Source: a virus. Taken from it: a stretch of 20,698 nucleotides of DNA. Position 1 is the stretch's first letter. Every line of letters begins with the position of its first letter. Position numbers and translations under genes: made by a program. The notes beneath the pieces were generated by a model that saw only the letters and a list, made by a program, of their open reading frames with translations, had not been told where the DNA came from and searched no databases. The stretch spans positions 1 to 20,698 of the IMG/VR virus record IMGVR_UViG_3300021233_000049; one strand, 5' to 3'. Positions 5,129-12,302 of the stretch are shown here, in pieces.

Positions 5129-8100
5129 ATGAGTTACGCTGGACTACACGTTCACACCCACTACTCGCTATTTGATGGAATTGCTACACCACAAGAATAT
5201 GTGGATCGTGCCATCGCACTAGGTATGCCAGCAATTGCTATTACCGATCATGGTTCACTATCTGGACACCGTGAAATGTATCGTGCTGCTAAAGAAGCAG
5301 GTATCAAGCCAATTCTTGGTATCGAGGGGTATATCACAAAAGACCGCCTCGACCATGAGGATAAGAAAGATAAGAATGACCCTCTAGACCTAAACTATAA
5401 CCACCTTATTATTCTTGCTAAGAATGCAGAGGGGCTAGAAAATCTTAATAAGCTTAATGAGATTGCTTGGACAGAGGGTTTCTACAAGAAGCCACGAATG
5501 GACTGGTCAATTCTTGAGAAGTATAAAGAGGGACTAATCATCACATCAGGATGTCTTAGTGGATATCTTGCAAAAGCTATTGAGGCAGAAAACCTAGCAG
5601 CAGCTAAGTTCCACCTACAGTGGGCTAAGGACACATTCGGTGATGATTACTATATTGAGGTAATGCCACATAATCCAGCAGAGATTAACAAGATTATTCT
5701 AGAGCTTGCTGATGAATTTGGCATCAAGCCAATTACTACACCAGACTGTCACCACTCAGACCCAGGACAGAAAGAGATTCAAGAGTTAAAGCTCATTCTA
5801 AACTCTTACTCTAACAAGACTGATAAGAATGCTTCATTTGAGAAGTCTCGTGAGTACGATAATCTTATGGATCGACTTGACTATCTCTATGGTGCAGACC
5901 GACAAATGACATTCAACAAGTTTGAGATTCATTTGCTTTCTGACGAAGAGATGCGCTCTGCCATGCTTGAGCAGGGTATTGACCGTGAAGATATCTACTC
6001 AAATACTCTTGAGATTGTAGATAAGATTCAGGACTACAATATCGAAGACCACATTGACTTGCTTCCAGTACAATACCAGAAGCCAAATGATGAACTTCGT
6101 AATCTTGCTATGGAAGGCTTGACTGCTCTTGGCTTTGCAGATAATCAGGAGTACCTTGACCGACTAGATGAAGAGTTACAGGTAATCAAGGATAAGAACT
6201 TCGGTCCATACTTCTTGGTTGTACGCTCTATGATTGCATGGGCAAAGAAGGAAGGCATCATGGTAGGTCCAGGTCGTGGGTCTGCTGCTGGTTCGCTTTT
6301 GTGCTATGCACTTGGAATTACTGACATTGATCCTATTGAGCATGGTCTATTGTTCTTCCGATTTATCAATCCAGAACGTAATGACTTCCCAGATATTGAT
6401 ACAGATATCCAGGACTCTCGTCGTGAAGAGGTCAAAGACTACCTTGTACGTCAGTACCGACACGTAGCCTCTATCGCTACATTCTTGCAGTTTAAAGGCA
6501 AGGGTATGGTTCGTGACATTGCTCGTGTGCTTATGATTCCACTAACAGATGTTAACAAGGTTCTAAAGCTTGTTGATGACTGGGATGACTATTGTAACTC
6601 TAAGTCTACTGAATGGTTTCGTGAAAAGTATCCAGAGGTAGAGATGTATGGAGAGCAACTACGTGGTCGTATTCGTGGTACTGGTATTCACGCTGCTGGT
6701 GTCGTTACTGCAAAAGAGCCTATCTTCAAGTACGCACCACTAGAGACACGAACATCTCCAGGAAGCAAAGAGCGTATTCCTGTGGTTGCTGTTGACATGG
6801 AGGAAGCAGAGCGTATTGGTCTTATTAAGATTGATGCTCTTGGTCTAAAGACCCTCTCTGTTATTCAGGACACTATCGGTATTATCAAAGAGCGTACAGG
6901 TGATGTTATTGACCTACACGACATTGATATGGATGATAGGAATGTCTACGCAATGCTATCTGACGGCTTTACAAAAGGTGTATTCCAGTGTGAAGCTACT
7001 CCATATACCAATCTTCTCGTTAAGATGGGTGTGAAGAGTCTTGCAGAGCTTGCAGCTTCTAATGCTCTAGTGCGTCCAGGTGCTATGAATACTATTGGTA
7101 AAGACTATATTGCTCGCAAACATGGTAAGCAAAATATCTCATATCATCACCAAGTTATGAAAACATTCACGCAAGAAACGTATGGCTGTATTCTATACCA
7201 GGAACAGGTTATGCAGGCTTGTGTGGAACTTGGCGGTATGTCAATGGCAGAAGCTGATAAGGTTCGTAAGATTATCGGTAAGAAGAAGGATGCTAAAGAG
7301 TTCGATCAGTTCCAAGATAAATTCGTACAGGGTGCTACAAAGTACCTTGGAGAAGAGGGGGCTAGAAACCTATGGCATGACTTTGAGGCACACGCTGGCT
7401 ACTCATTCAACAAGAGTCACGCTGTAGCCTATTCTACGGTCTCATACTGGACTGCATGGCTAAAGTACCACTACCCAATTGAGTTTATGTTTGCTCTTCT
7501 CAAGAACGAGAAGGACAAGGATGCTCGTACAGAATATCTAATTGAGGCAAAGCGTATGGGCATTTCAATCAAGTTGCCACACATCAACGACTCTGATATT
7601 GACTTCAAGATTGAGGGCAAAGGTATTCGATTTGGACTCAGTGCAATCAAGTATATCTCTGACAATATTGCTCAGAAGTTTATCTCTGCACGACCATTCA
7701 ACTCATATAAAGAGTTGGAAGAGTTCACATTTGGCAAGGGTAATGGTGTAAACTCTCGTGCATTATCAGCACTAAGACTAATTGGTGCAGCTACATTCGA
7801 AGATAATCCACGTAATGATGAAGAGATTCGTCAAAATCTATACGAGTACTTGAATCTACCAGAATTCAACATCTCTGTTCCATCACACTACAATGCGTAC
7901 ATTACAGACACAGAGGAGTATGAGGAAAAGGGATCATTCGTTCTGATGGGTATTGTCAAGAATATCAAGCGAGGCAAGGGCTGGTCTAGAGTAGAAATTC
8001 TAGATAAGACTGGAGTCGCTGGAATCTTTGACAATGAAGATACTTTGATTGAAGCAGGCAAAACATATCTAATTCTTGCTAGCGATAATCGAATCTCTTT

Positions 8101-8401
8101 TGCTGTGCCAGTTGATGAAATCAAAGATTCTGATTCCTCTCTGATTAAGTACATGAACTATCGTATGCTTCCATATCAGGAAGACGAGATGTTTGTAGTA
8201 TCATTCAGACCACGAATCACTAAGGCTGGCAAGAAGATGGCATACATGGTGGTAGCAGACTCTGGAAGAGAGCTACACTCTGTTACCGTTTTCCCAACAC
8301 AATTCCCCAAGGCATACATGAAAGTGCAAGAAGGAAATGTGTACAAATTTTCATTCGCAAAAACTAAAGATGGAACAACTATATTGGAGGATATAAAATA
8401 A
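5129..8401 (+). CDS. dnaE: DNA polymerase III alpha subunit (family C) with PHP exonuclease domain
   Basis: The product is 1090 residues, the replicative polymerase. The N-terminal PHP domain (1-about 290) retains a full metal-site set: H7, H9, D16, H41, E66, H92, C142, D206 and H208. The first five are offset by exactly seven from the M. tuberculosis DnaE1 residues as I recall them. A proofreading exonuclease activity in the PHP domain is therefore likely. The polymerase core has GPGRGSAAGS (380-389), catalytic Asp in PDIDTD (D424, D426) and a third Asp in IDALGLKTL (D569). The C-terminal part (about 925-1090) contains an OB-like fold (FVLMGIVKNIKRGKGWSRVEI). No intein is seen and the length fits the family. 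Its stop overlaps the next ATG (TAATG). No separate epsilon-type exonuclease is present in the window. Confidence 0.95.
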   Translation: MSYAGLHVHTHYSLFDGIATPQEYVDRAIALGMPAIAITDHGSLSGHREMYRAAKEAGIKPILGIEGYITKDRLDHEDKKDKNDPLDLNYNHLIILAKNAEGLENLNKLNEIAWTEGFYKKPRMDWSILEKYKEGLIITSGCLSGYLAKAIEAENLAAAKFHLQWAKDTFGDDYYIEVMPHNPAEINKIILELADEFGIKPITTPDCHHSDPGQKEIQELKLILNSYSNKTDKNASFEKSREYDNLMDRLDYLYGADRQMTFNKFEIHLLSDEEMRSAMLEQGIDREDIYSNTLEIVDKIQDYNIEDHIDLLPVQYQKPNDELRNLAMEGLTALGFADNQEYLDRLDEELQVIKDKNFGPYFLVVRSMIAWAKKEGIMVGPGRGSAAGSLLCYALGITDIDPIEHGLLFFRFINPERNDFPDIDTDIQDSRREEVKDYLVRQYRHVASIATFLQFKGKGMVRDIARVLMIPLTDVNKVLKLVDDWDDYCNSKSTEWFREKYPEVEMYGEQLRGRIRGTGIHAAGVVTAKEPIFKYAPLETRTSPGSKERIPVVAVDMEEAERIGLIKIDALGLKTLSVIQDTIGIIKERTGDVIDLHDIDMDDRNVYAMLSDGFTKGVFQCEATPYTNLLVKMGVKSLAELAASNALVRPGAMNTIGKDYIARKHGKQNISYHHQVMKTFTQETYGCILYQEQVMQACVELGGMSMAEADKVRKIIGKKKDAKEFDQFQDKFVQGATKYLGEEGARNLWHDFEAHAGYSFNKSHAVAYSTVSYWTAWLKYHYPIEFMFALLKNEKDKDARTEYLIEAKRMGISIKLPHINDSDIDFKIEGKGIRFGLSAIKYISDNIAQKFISARPFNSYKELEEFTFGKGNGVNSRALSALRLIGAATFEDNPRNDEEIRQNLYEYLNLPEFNISVPSHYNAYITDTEEYEEKGSFVLMGIVKNIKRGKGWSRVEILDKTGVAGIFDNEDTLIEAGKTYLILASDNRISFAVPVDEIKDSDSSLIKYMNYRMLPYQEDEMFVVSFRPRITKAGKKMAYMVVADSGRELHSVTVFPTQFPKAYMKVQEGNVYKFSFAKTKDGTTILEDIK

Positions 8402-8733
8402 TGGATAAAGAAAATGGATTTGACGACCTTTGCGAGCAGTTGCACAAGACTGCTGTAGAGAAAGGCTTTTGGCCTGAAGACGTAGATGATATCTTTATTA
8501 CCAAGCAGCTCATGATGATTGTGTCAGAGGCTGTAGAGGTAATGGAAGCTATTCGTAAGGACAAGGGCGAGCATGAGATTGCAGATGAAATGGCAGACAT
8601 TTTGATCCGCACACTTGACCTATACGCAGGACTAGTAGAGCATGGATATACTCGTGTCTCTCTAGACCACGCATTCGAAAACAAGACCAAGATTAATCAG
8701 TCACGACCAGAAAAGCATGGGGTACGATTTTAA
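8401..8733 (+). CDS. MazG-like nucleotide pyrophosphohydrolase
   Basis: The product is 110 residues and belongs to the all-alpha NTP pyrophosphohydrolase superfamily, which cleaves NTPs or dNTPs to the monophosphate and pyrophosphate using Mg. The metal-binding motif is visible as E43-x2-E46 (SEAVEVMEA) followed by E63-x2-D66 (ADEMADILIRTLDL). The size fits single-domain phage MazG proteins. The gene is translationally coupled to the polymerase gene (TAATG) and to the recombinase gene downstream. In phages such enzymes may tune host ppGpp or dNTP pools, or remove non-canonical nucleotides. The substrate cannot be read from the sequence. Confidence 0.85.
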   Translation: MDKENGFDDLCEQLHKTAVEKGFWPEDVDDIFITKQLMMIVSEAVEVMEAIRKDKGEHEIADEMADILIRTLDLYAGLVEHGYTRVSLDHAFENKTKINQSRPEKHGVRF

Positions 8734-9743
8734 TGATGACAGTAGAAGAGGTAATGGCAAAGCTTGACCCAAAGCTTCGTAAGCAACTATTTGTTGGTGA
8801 CGAGATGCCAGAAACAATCCTACAGCCTACAGCAAGCTATGGACTTAATCGTGCTCTTGGGGGTGGACTTCCATATGGACGACAGGTTCTAATTTGGGGA
8901 AGCAAGTCTTCAGCCAAATCATCAATGTGTCTTCAGATGATTGGTCTTGCCCAGAAAGAGGGCAAGGTTTGTGCATGGATCGATGCTGAAATGTCATACG
9001 ACAAGAAGTGGGCAGAGCGTCTGGGGGTAGATACAACAAAGCTTATTGTATCCCAGTGTCGTACTATCAATGAGATGGTAGACCTAGGTACAAAGCTTAT
9101 GCAGGCAGGTGTAGACCTAATTGTAGTTGACTCAATTACATCACTACTTCCTGCTATCTACTTTGAGAAAGACTCAGAAGAGCTAAAGCAACTTGAGAAT
9201 ACAAAGCAGATTGGTGCAGAGTCAAGAGACTTCTCGAATGCATGGAAGATGATTAACTATGCCAATAACAAGCCAAAGCCTACGCTGTTTGTGCTTATTA
9301 GTCAGAGTCGTAACAATATCTCTGCTATGTATACCTCACAACAGCCTACAGGCGGTCAGGCAACTAAATTCTATTCGTCAACAGTTATTAAGCTATTCTC
9401 TTCTGAGTCTGATAATCAGGCTATCAAGGGCAAGCTACCTGTTGGAGACAAGCTTATTGAGGAAAAGATTGGGCGTAAGGTTCGATGGGAAGTTCAGTTC
9501 TCTAAGACGTCTCCAGGCTTCCAAGCTGGTGAGTATGACTTCTATTTCCGTGGACCATTTGTAGGAGTAGATGCAATTGGAGACCTTGTGGACACAGCAG
9601 AACTTGCTGGTATTGTGACTCGAACAGGTGCATGGTACGTAGTATCAGAAGACAAGAAGGTCCAGGGTCGTGATGCATTTATCACATATGTTCGTGAGAA
9701 TGATGATTTCCGCAAGTCTATCGAGGATCAGTTAAATGGCTAA
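8733..9743 (+). CDS. RecA/UvsX-like recombinase
   Basis: The product is 336 residues, an ATP-dependent strand-exchange protein. The P-loop is GSKSSAKS at 56-63. The Gly normally before the invariant Lys is Ala (A61), as in the T4 UvsX type (GPSKSFKS), not canonical bacterial RecA (GPxSSGKT). The catalytic Glu is in WIDAEMSYD (E86), Walker B is LIVVDSITSLLP (D133) and the L2 region is SQSRNN followed by a Gly/Thr-rich loop. The C-terminal segment (about 280-336) is a small helical domain. The ATG at 8733 overlaps the MazG stop (TAATGATG), with a second Met at 8736. It heads the recombination set with Cas4-like, PD-(D/E)XK-like and RuvC-like genes. Confidence 0.9.
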   Translation: MMTVEEVMAKLDPKLRKQLFVGDEMPETILQPTASYGLNRALGGGLPYGRQVLIWGSKSSAKSSMCLQMIGLAQKEGKVCAWIDAEMSYDKKWAERLGVDTTKLIVSQCRTINEMVDLGTKLMQAGVDLIVVDSITSLLPAIYFEKDSEELKQLENTKQIGAESRDFSNAWKMINYANNKPKPTLFVLISQSRNNISAMYTSQQPTGGQATKFYSSTVIKLFSSESDNQAIKGKLPVGDKLIEEKIGRKVRWEVQFSKTSPGFQAGEYDFYFRGPFVGVDAIGDLVDTAELAGIVTRTGAWYVVSEDKKVQGRDAFITYVRENDDFRKSIEDQLNG

Positions 9744-9921
9744 GTATAACATTTACCCAGGAAGCTTTCCATGCCACACATGTGGTTTAGAATCGAAGAC
9801 TATTCGTAGTTATCCAGGAATGCGTATGCTATCTTGGATGTGTCCTGACAAGCACCTGACTGAGGTCAGCCTTGAAACAAAGAAAGACAAGAAAGATTAT
9901 GAGCGAAAAGAACGAGAGTAA
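9736..9921 (+). CDS. Small zinc-ribbon-like protein
   Basis: The product is 61 residues. It has one clear CxxC knuckle (C13-x2-C16, FPCHTCG) and a third Cys in WMCPDKH near 36, with His nearby as a possible fourth ligand. The C-terminus is a charged helix of Lys and Glu (ETKKDKKDYERKERE). Such mini zinc ribbons are frequent in actinophage replication regions, but no activity is established. It overlaps the recombinase gene by eight bases and the next gene by 23. It may bind nucleic acid or mediate protein contacts. The function is unknown. Confidence 0.7.
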   Translation: MAKYNIYPGSFPCHTCGLESKTIRSYPGMRMLSWMCPDKHLTEVSLETKKDKKDYERKERE

Positions 9922-10189
9922 GCGTATTGGTGCAAGTCAACACAAAAACTCTGGCAGGAATACAAAGAAAGGCGATGCCACATGGCACAACTTTTGCGTA
10001 GACTTCAAAGAGGTAGGCAAGTCATTTACACTTAATAAAGAGGTGTGGGCTAAGGCTACAACAGATGCAATCAAGAATAAGCTTGATCCAGCAATCATTG
10101 TAGTTCTTGGTGATGGTGAACAAAAGACTAGATTAGCTGTAATAGAGCTTTCGCTACTTGAACAGATGGTTGAGGATAGGGTATACTAG
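9899..10189 (+). CDS. Small conserved phage protein, possible PD-(D/E)XK nuclease
   Basis: The product is 96 residues from the ATG at 9899. An earlier Met at 9872 would add nine basic residues inside the preceding gene and is less likely. The pattern is NSGRNTKKGDATWHNFCVDF followed by K: a Gly-Arg basic segment, an Asp after KKG (D26), and a strand with D35-x-K37, then a KSFTL strand. This resembles small Holliday-junction-resolvase or VRR-type nucleases (KGD, then [DE]xK, then a substrate helix). The C-terminal strand IIVVLGDG with VIELSLLEQM would complete the fold. I infer a nuclease fold, not proven catalysis. The gene sits among recombination genes, which fits. Confidence 0.45.
   Translation: MSEKNESKRIGASQHKNSGRNTKKGDATWHNFCVDFKEVGKSFTLNKEVWAKATTDAIKNKLDPAIIVVLGDGEQKTRLAVIELSLLEQMVEDRVY
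10158..10187 (+). promoter_or_regulatory. Promoter with TATACT -10 next to a gene start
   Basis: TTGAAC (10158-10163), 18 bases, TATACT (10182-10187) lies at the end of the preceding gene. The ATG at 10195 comes seven bases after the -10 box, so the RNA would start at or one base before it. There is no ribosome site. A second box, TATAAT at 10191-10196, overlaps the ATG. Confidence 0.5.
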
Positions 10190-10194
10190 ATATA

Positions 10195-10497
10195 ATGGAA
10201 ACAAAAACAACGATAGACATGGTGAACGGTCTAAGTGAGATTGCCGACTTTATGGAAGACGATGAACTCACAGAGGCACTTACCATGATTGCAAAATTGA
10301 TTATTAAACCAGATATTCCTCTGCAAGTTGCTACAATCGAAATCGTTCGATTACAAGCAATTGCTGCCAAGATGTCATTCAAGGCAACTTGGCTTACCAA
10401 CGTAGACAAGGGAGATAGAGCGAAGAAGAATATCTATTATACGGCAGCCACAGCAATCAATGATTTGGTAGCAGCTCTGAAGTATATTACTCGCTAA
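10195..10497 (+). CDS. Small helical phage protein of unknown function
   Basis: The product is 100 residues, predicted mostly helical, with no Cys and no nucleotide-binding motif. The N-terminal half is acidic (SEIADFMEDDELTEAL) and the C-terminal half is basic with aromatic residues (KGDRAKKNIYYTAATAIND). This could suit a small nucleic-acid-associated or adaptor protein. It starts without a ribosome site but right behind a promoter (10158-10187), consistent with leaderless translation. It lies immediately before the Cas4-like nuclease gene and has a two-base gap to it, so the two are probably cotranscribed. I do not recognise its family. Confidence 0.65.
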   Translation: METKTTIDMVNGLSEIADFMEDDELTEALTMIAKLIIKPDIPLQVATIEIVRLQAIAAKMSFKATWLTNVDKGDRAKKNIYYTAATAINDLVAALKYITR

Positions 10498-10499
10498 TT

Positions 10500-11309
10500 A
10501 TGATTATGAAAAATTTACTAAACCAGGTCATGGAAACACCACCAGATACTAAGATTGTGAACAACTATGGAATTGACCCAGAAGCATTAGTCGAAAAGAT
10601 TAAGTCTGGATATATCGCTAATCGTGGTCCACGACACCAGCAAAAGAAAACATTTGCACCATCTACAATTGCGTATGGTCATGGTGAGTGTGCTCGCTAC
10701 TGGTATCTTGCATTTGAGGGCGGTACATTCGAAGATAATGCAGATGCATTTGCAGGTGCTAATATGACTAATGGTACTAAAAGCCATGAGCGTATTCAGC
10801 AAGCAATGGCTGATGCAGGATTCCTAATTGATTCAGAATTCAAGATCACATATAGTGATCCACCTATCTTTGGATATGGTGACGTTATGCTTGACTGGGA
10901 GGGCGAAGAGCTTCTCGGTGAAATCAAGACAATGATGAATGAAGGATTTGAGTATCGTAAACTAAATAGGAAGCCAAAGACAGGACACCTAATCCAGCTT
11001 CTCATTTATATGAAGATTCTCAAAAAGCAAAAAGCGGTACTTATTTATGAGAACAAGAACAACCATGAACTATTGGTAATTCCTGTTGAAGTAAATAACT
11101 ACTATATTCAGTGGGTGAATAATGCATTTGAATGGATGCGTACTGTTCGTAAGGCATGGGAAAATAAAACCCTTCCAGAAAAGAACTATCGCTCTAATTC
11201 AAAAATCTGCAAGAACTGTCCTTTATCAAAGGTATGTGCAGATGCAGGCAAGGGAGACGTAAAAATATCTGCCTTGGAGCCAATCGATGAAACATTGTCA
11301 ATGGTGTGA
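10500..11309 (+). CDS. Cas4/RecB-family PD-(D/E)XK exonuclease with Fe-S cluster
   Basis: The product is 269 residues. The nuclease core shows GYGDVML (D128), the E-x-K strand GEIKTM (E141, K143) and the downstream HLIQLLIY motif (Q166, Y170), typical of the RecB/Cas4 family. Four cysteines frame it in the Cas4/AddB pattern: C64 in GECARYWY near the N-terminus, and C237-x2-C240-x5-C246 (CKNCPLSKVC) near the end. These are expected ligands for a 4Fe-4S cluster. Such phage proteins act as 5' or 3' single-strand-directed exonucleases, probably resecting ends for the RecA-like protein. No CRISPR array or Cas1/Cas2 is nearby. The start could be the Met at 10506 instead. The stop is TGA, overlapping the next gene by 23 bases. 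Confidence 0.85.
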   Translation: MIMKNLLNQVMETPPDTKIVNNYGIDPEALVEKIKSGYIANRGPRHQQKKTFAPSTIAYGHGECARYWYLAFEGGTFEDNADAFAGANMTNGTKSHERIQQAMADAGFLIDSEFKITYSDPPIFGYGDVMLDWEGEELLGEIKTMMNEGFEYRKLNRKPKTGHLIQLLIYMKILKKQKAVLIYENKNNHELLVIPVEVNNYYIQWVNNAFEWMRTVRKAWENKTLPEKNYRSNSKICKNCPLSKVCADAGKGDVKISALEPIDETLSMV

Positions 11310-11580
11310 TGACCAATTCGAAACAGACATATCTTATAAAATATATTGCTCAGACACTTGTCGTGACGAAGCAACTAAAAACAATATTGCACTAAGATAT
11401 CAAAAAAAGAAGATAGAGGCTAGAGCTAAAAAGCCTAGAAAGTGTTCTTCTTGTGGAGTTAATCTATCCATGTATAACGAAGGAAAGGTTTGCTCCAAGT
11501 GTATTGTTGATGAAAAAGAAGTTAACAAGATCTTGAAGCAAATGAAGGGTATCGCAAATGGTAAACTTGAGCTTGATTAA
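11287..11580 (+). CDS. Double zinc-knuckle small protein
   Basis: The product is 97 residues. There are two Cys pairs in the N-terminal half (C4-x2-C7, then C21-x3-C25 in YCSDTCRDE) and two more in the C-terminal half (CSSC and CSKC). These suit two zinc-binding modules separated by a very basic helix (RYQKKKIEARAKKPRK). The architecture suggests a nucleic-acid or protein adaptor. A GGAG ribosome site lies seven bases before the ATG. It overlaps the Cas4-like gene by 23 bases and the RuvC-like gene by 23, so it belongs to one transcript with them. I cannot name a family or function. Confidence 0.7.
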   Translation: MKHCQWCDDQFETDISYKIYCSDTCRDEATKNNIALRYQKKKIEARAKKPRKCSSCGVNLSMYNEGKVCSKCIVDEKEVNKILKQMKGIANGKLELD

Positions 11581-12148
11581 TCAGTCGCCATCAAAGATAT
11601 GCTCTATTGATGCTAGCACAAATAGCATAGCCTTCGCTCTTTTTGAGAACAAGAAGTTAATTATGCATGGAAAGATTAAATTCACTGGTAATAATACATA
11701 TCAAAAGGTACAAGATGCTTCTAGAAAGCTTTCTGTATTCTTTGAATCATTTGCCAAAGGCAATGTTATTGTTATCGAACATACAGTCTTTATGAATAGT
11801 CCTAAGACAGTTGCTGATCTTGCTCTAGTACAGGGTGCAATAATTGGTGCTGCTGGCATAAATAAAATACCAGTAGCTGGATCTGTCAATCCTGTTACAT
11901 GGCAAAGCTTTATTGGCAATAAGGTTCTTAGTAAGATTGAGAAAAAAGAACTTGCTGATGCAAACCCAGGAAAGTCAGTGGCTTGGTACAAGGCTCGTGA
12001 GAGAGAAATGCGTAAGCAAAAGACTATTAATTTTGTCAATACATACTATGATAAAAATGTAAATGACGACGATGTAGCTGATGCTATAGCAATTGGGTAT
12101 TGGGCAATCAATAACTGGGAGAAAGTTGACAAAAATACTAATGGCTAG
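11558..12148 (+). CDS. RuvC-like Holliday-junction resolvase
   Basis: The product is 196 residues with an RNase H-fold RuvC-like core. The first catalytic Asp is in CSIDASTNSIAFALF (D18). The second acid is the Glu of VIVIEHTVF (E74). The C-terminal DDDVADAIAIG supplies the remaining acids (around D172 and D175). The spacing agrees with phage RuvC-like endonucleases that cut branched DNA before packaging. The segment between about 110 and 155 (WQSFIGNKVLSKIEK) is basic, suitable for junction binding. It starts after an AAGGG ribosome site and overlaps the next gene by eight bases. With the RecA-like protein and the nucleases it forms a recombination and branch-clearing set. Confidence 0.85.
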   Translation: MVNLSLINQSPSKICSIDASTNSIAFALFENKKLIMHGKIKFTGNNTYQKVQDASRKLSVFFESFAKGNVIVIEHTVFMNSPKTVADLALVQGAIIGAAGINKIPVAGSVNPVTWQSFIGNKVLSKIEKKELADANPGKSVAWYKAREREMRKQKTINFVNTYYDKNVNDDDVADAIAIGYWAINNWEKVDKNTNG

Positions 12149-12154
12149 TAAACT
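12126..12154 (+). promoter_or_regulatory. Weaker promoter candidate before the HTH and IMPDH-family genes
   Basis: TTGACA (12126-12131), 17 bases, TAAACT (12149-12154). The same TAAACT -10 is used upstream of the SSB gene. It overlaps the RuvC-like stop and the start of the small HTH gene, so its RNA would begin near 12161, inside that gene. It may serve the IMPDH-family gene at 12303. Chance is a real possibility. Confidence 0.35.
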
Positions 12155-12296
12155 TTATATGAATGAGAACTGGTTGCGTAAACGCTACCATGTTGACCGT
12201 AAGACACCAGAAGATATCGCAAAGGAATGCGGAGTATCTATTGAAACAATTTATGTTTATCTTGCAAAGTTTAAGTTAAGAAAATCAAAACGATAG
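12141..12296 (+). CDS. 51-residue helix-turn-helix protein
   Basis: The product from the ATG at 12141 is 51 residues. A longer frame upstream exists but runs inside the RuvC-like gene, and the eight-base overlap at 12141 is the usual spacing here. The whole protein is one homeodomain-like helix-turn-helix: LRKRYHVDRKTPEDIAKE, then CGVSIETIYVYLAKFKLRK, with two helices, a turn and a recognition helix ending in basic residues. Similar HTH units precede catalytic domains in resolvases and HNH endonucleases, but here the protein stands alone. It may be a tiny DNA-binding regulator. The fold is clear by pattern and the target is unknown. Confidence 0.65.
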   Translation: MASKLYMNENWLRKRYHVDRKTPEDIAKECGVSIETIYVYLAKFKLRKSKR

Positions 12297-12302
12297 GGAA
12301 TA

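Noticed and set aside
10500-11309. A CRISPR-associated Cas4 locus
   Set aside because: No repeat array, Cas1 or Cas2 is present. Cas4-like exonucleases are standard in phage recombination modules.
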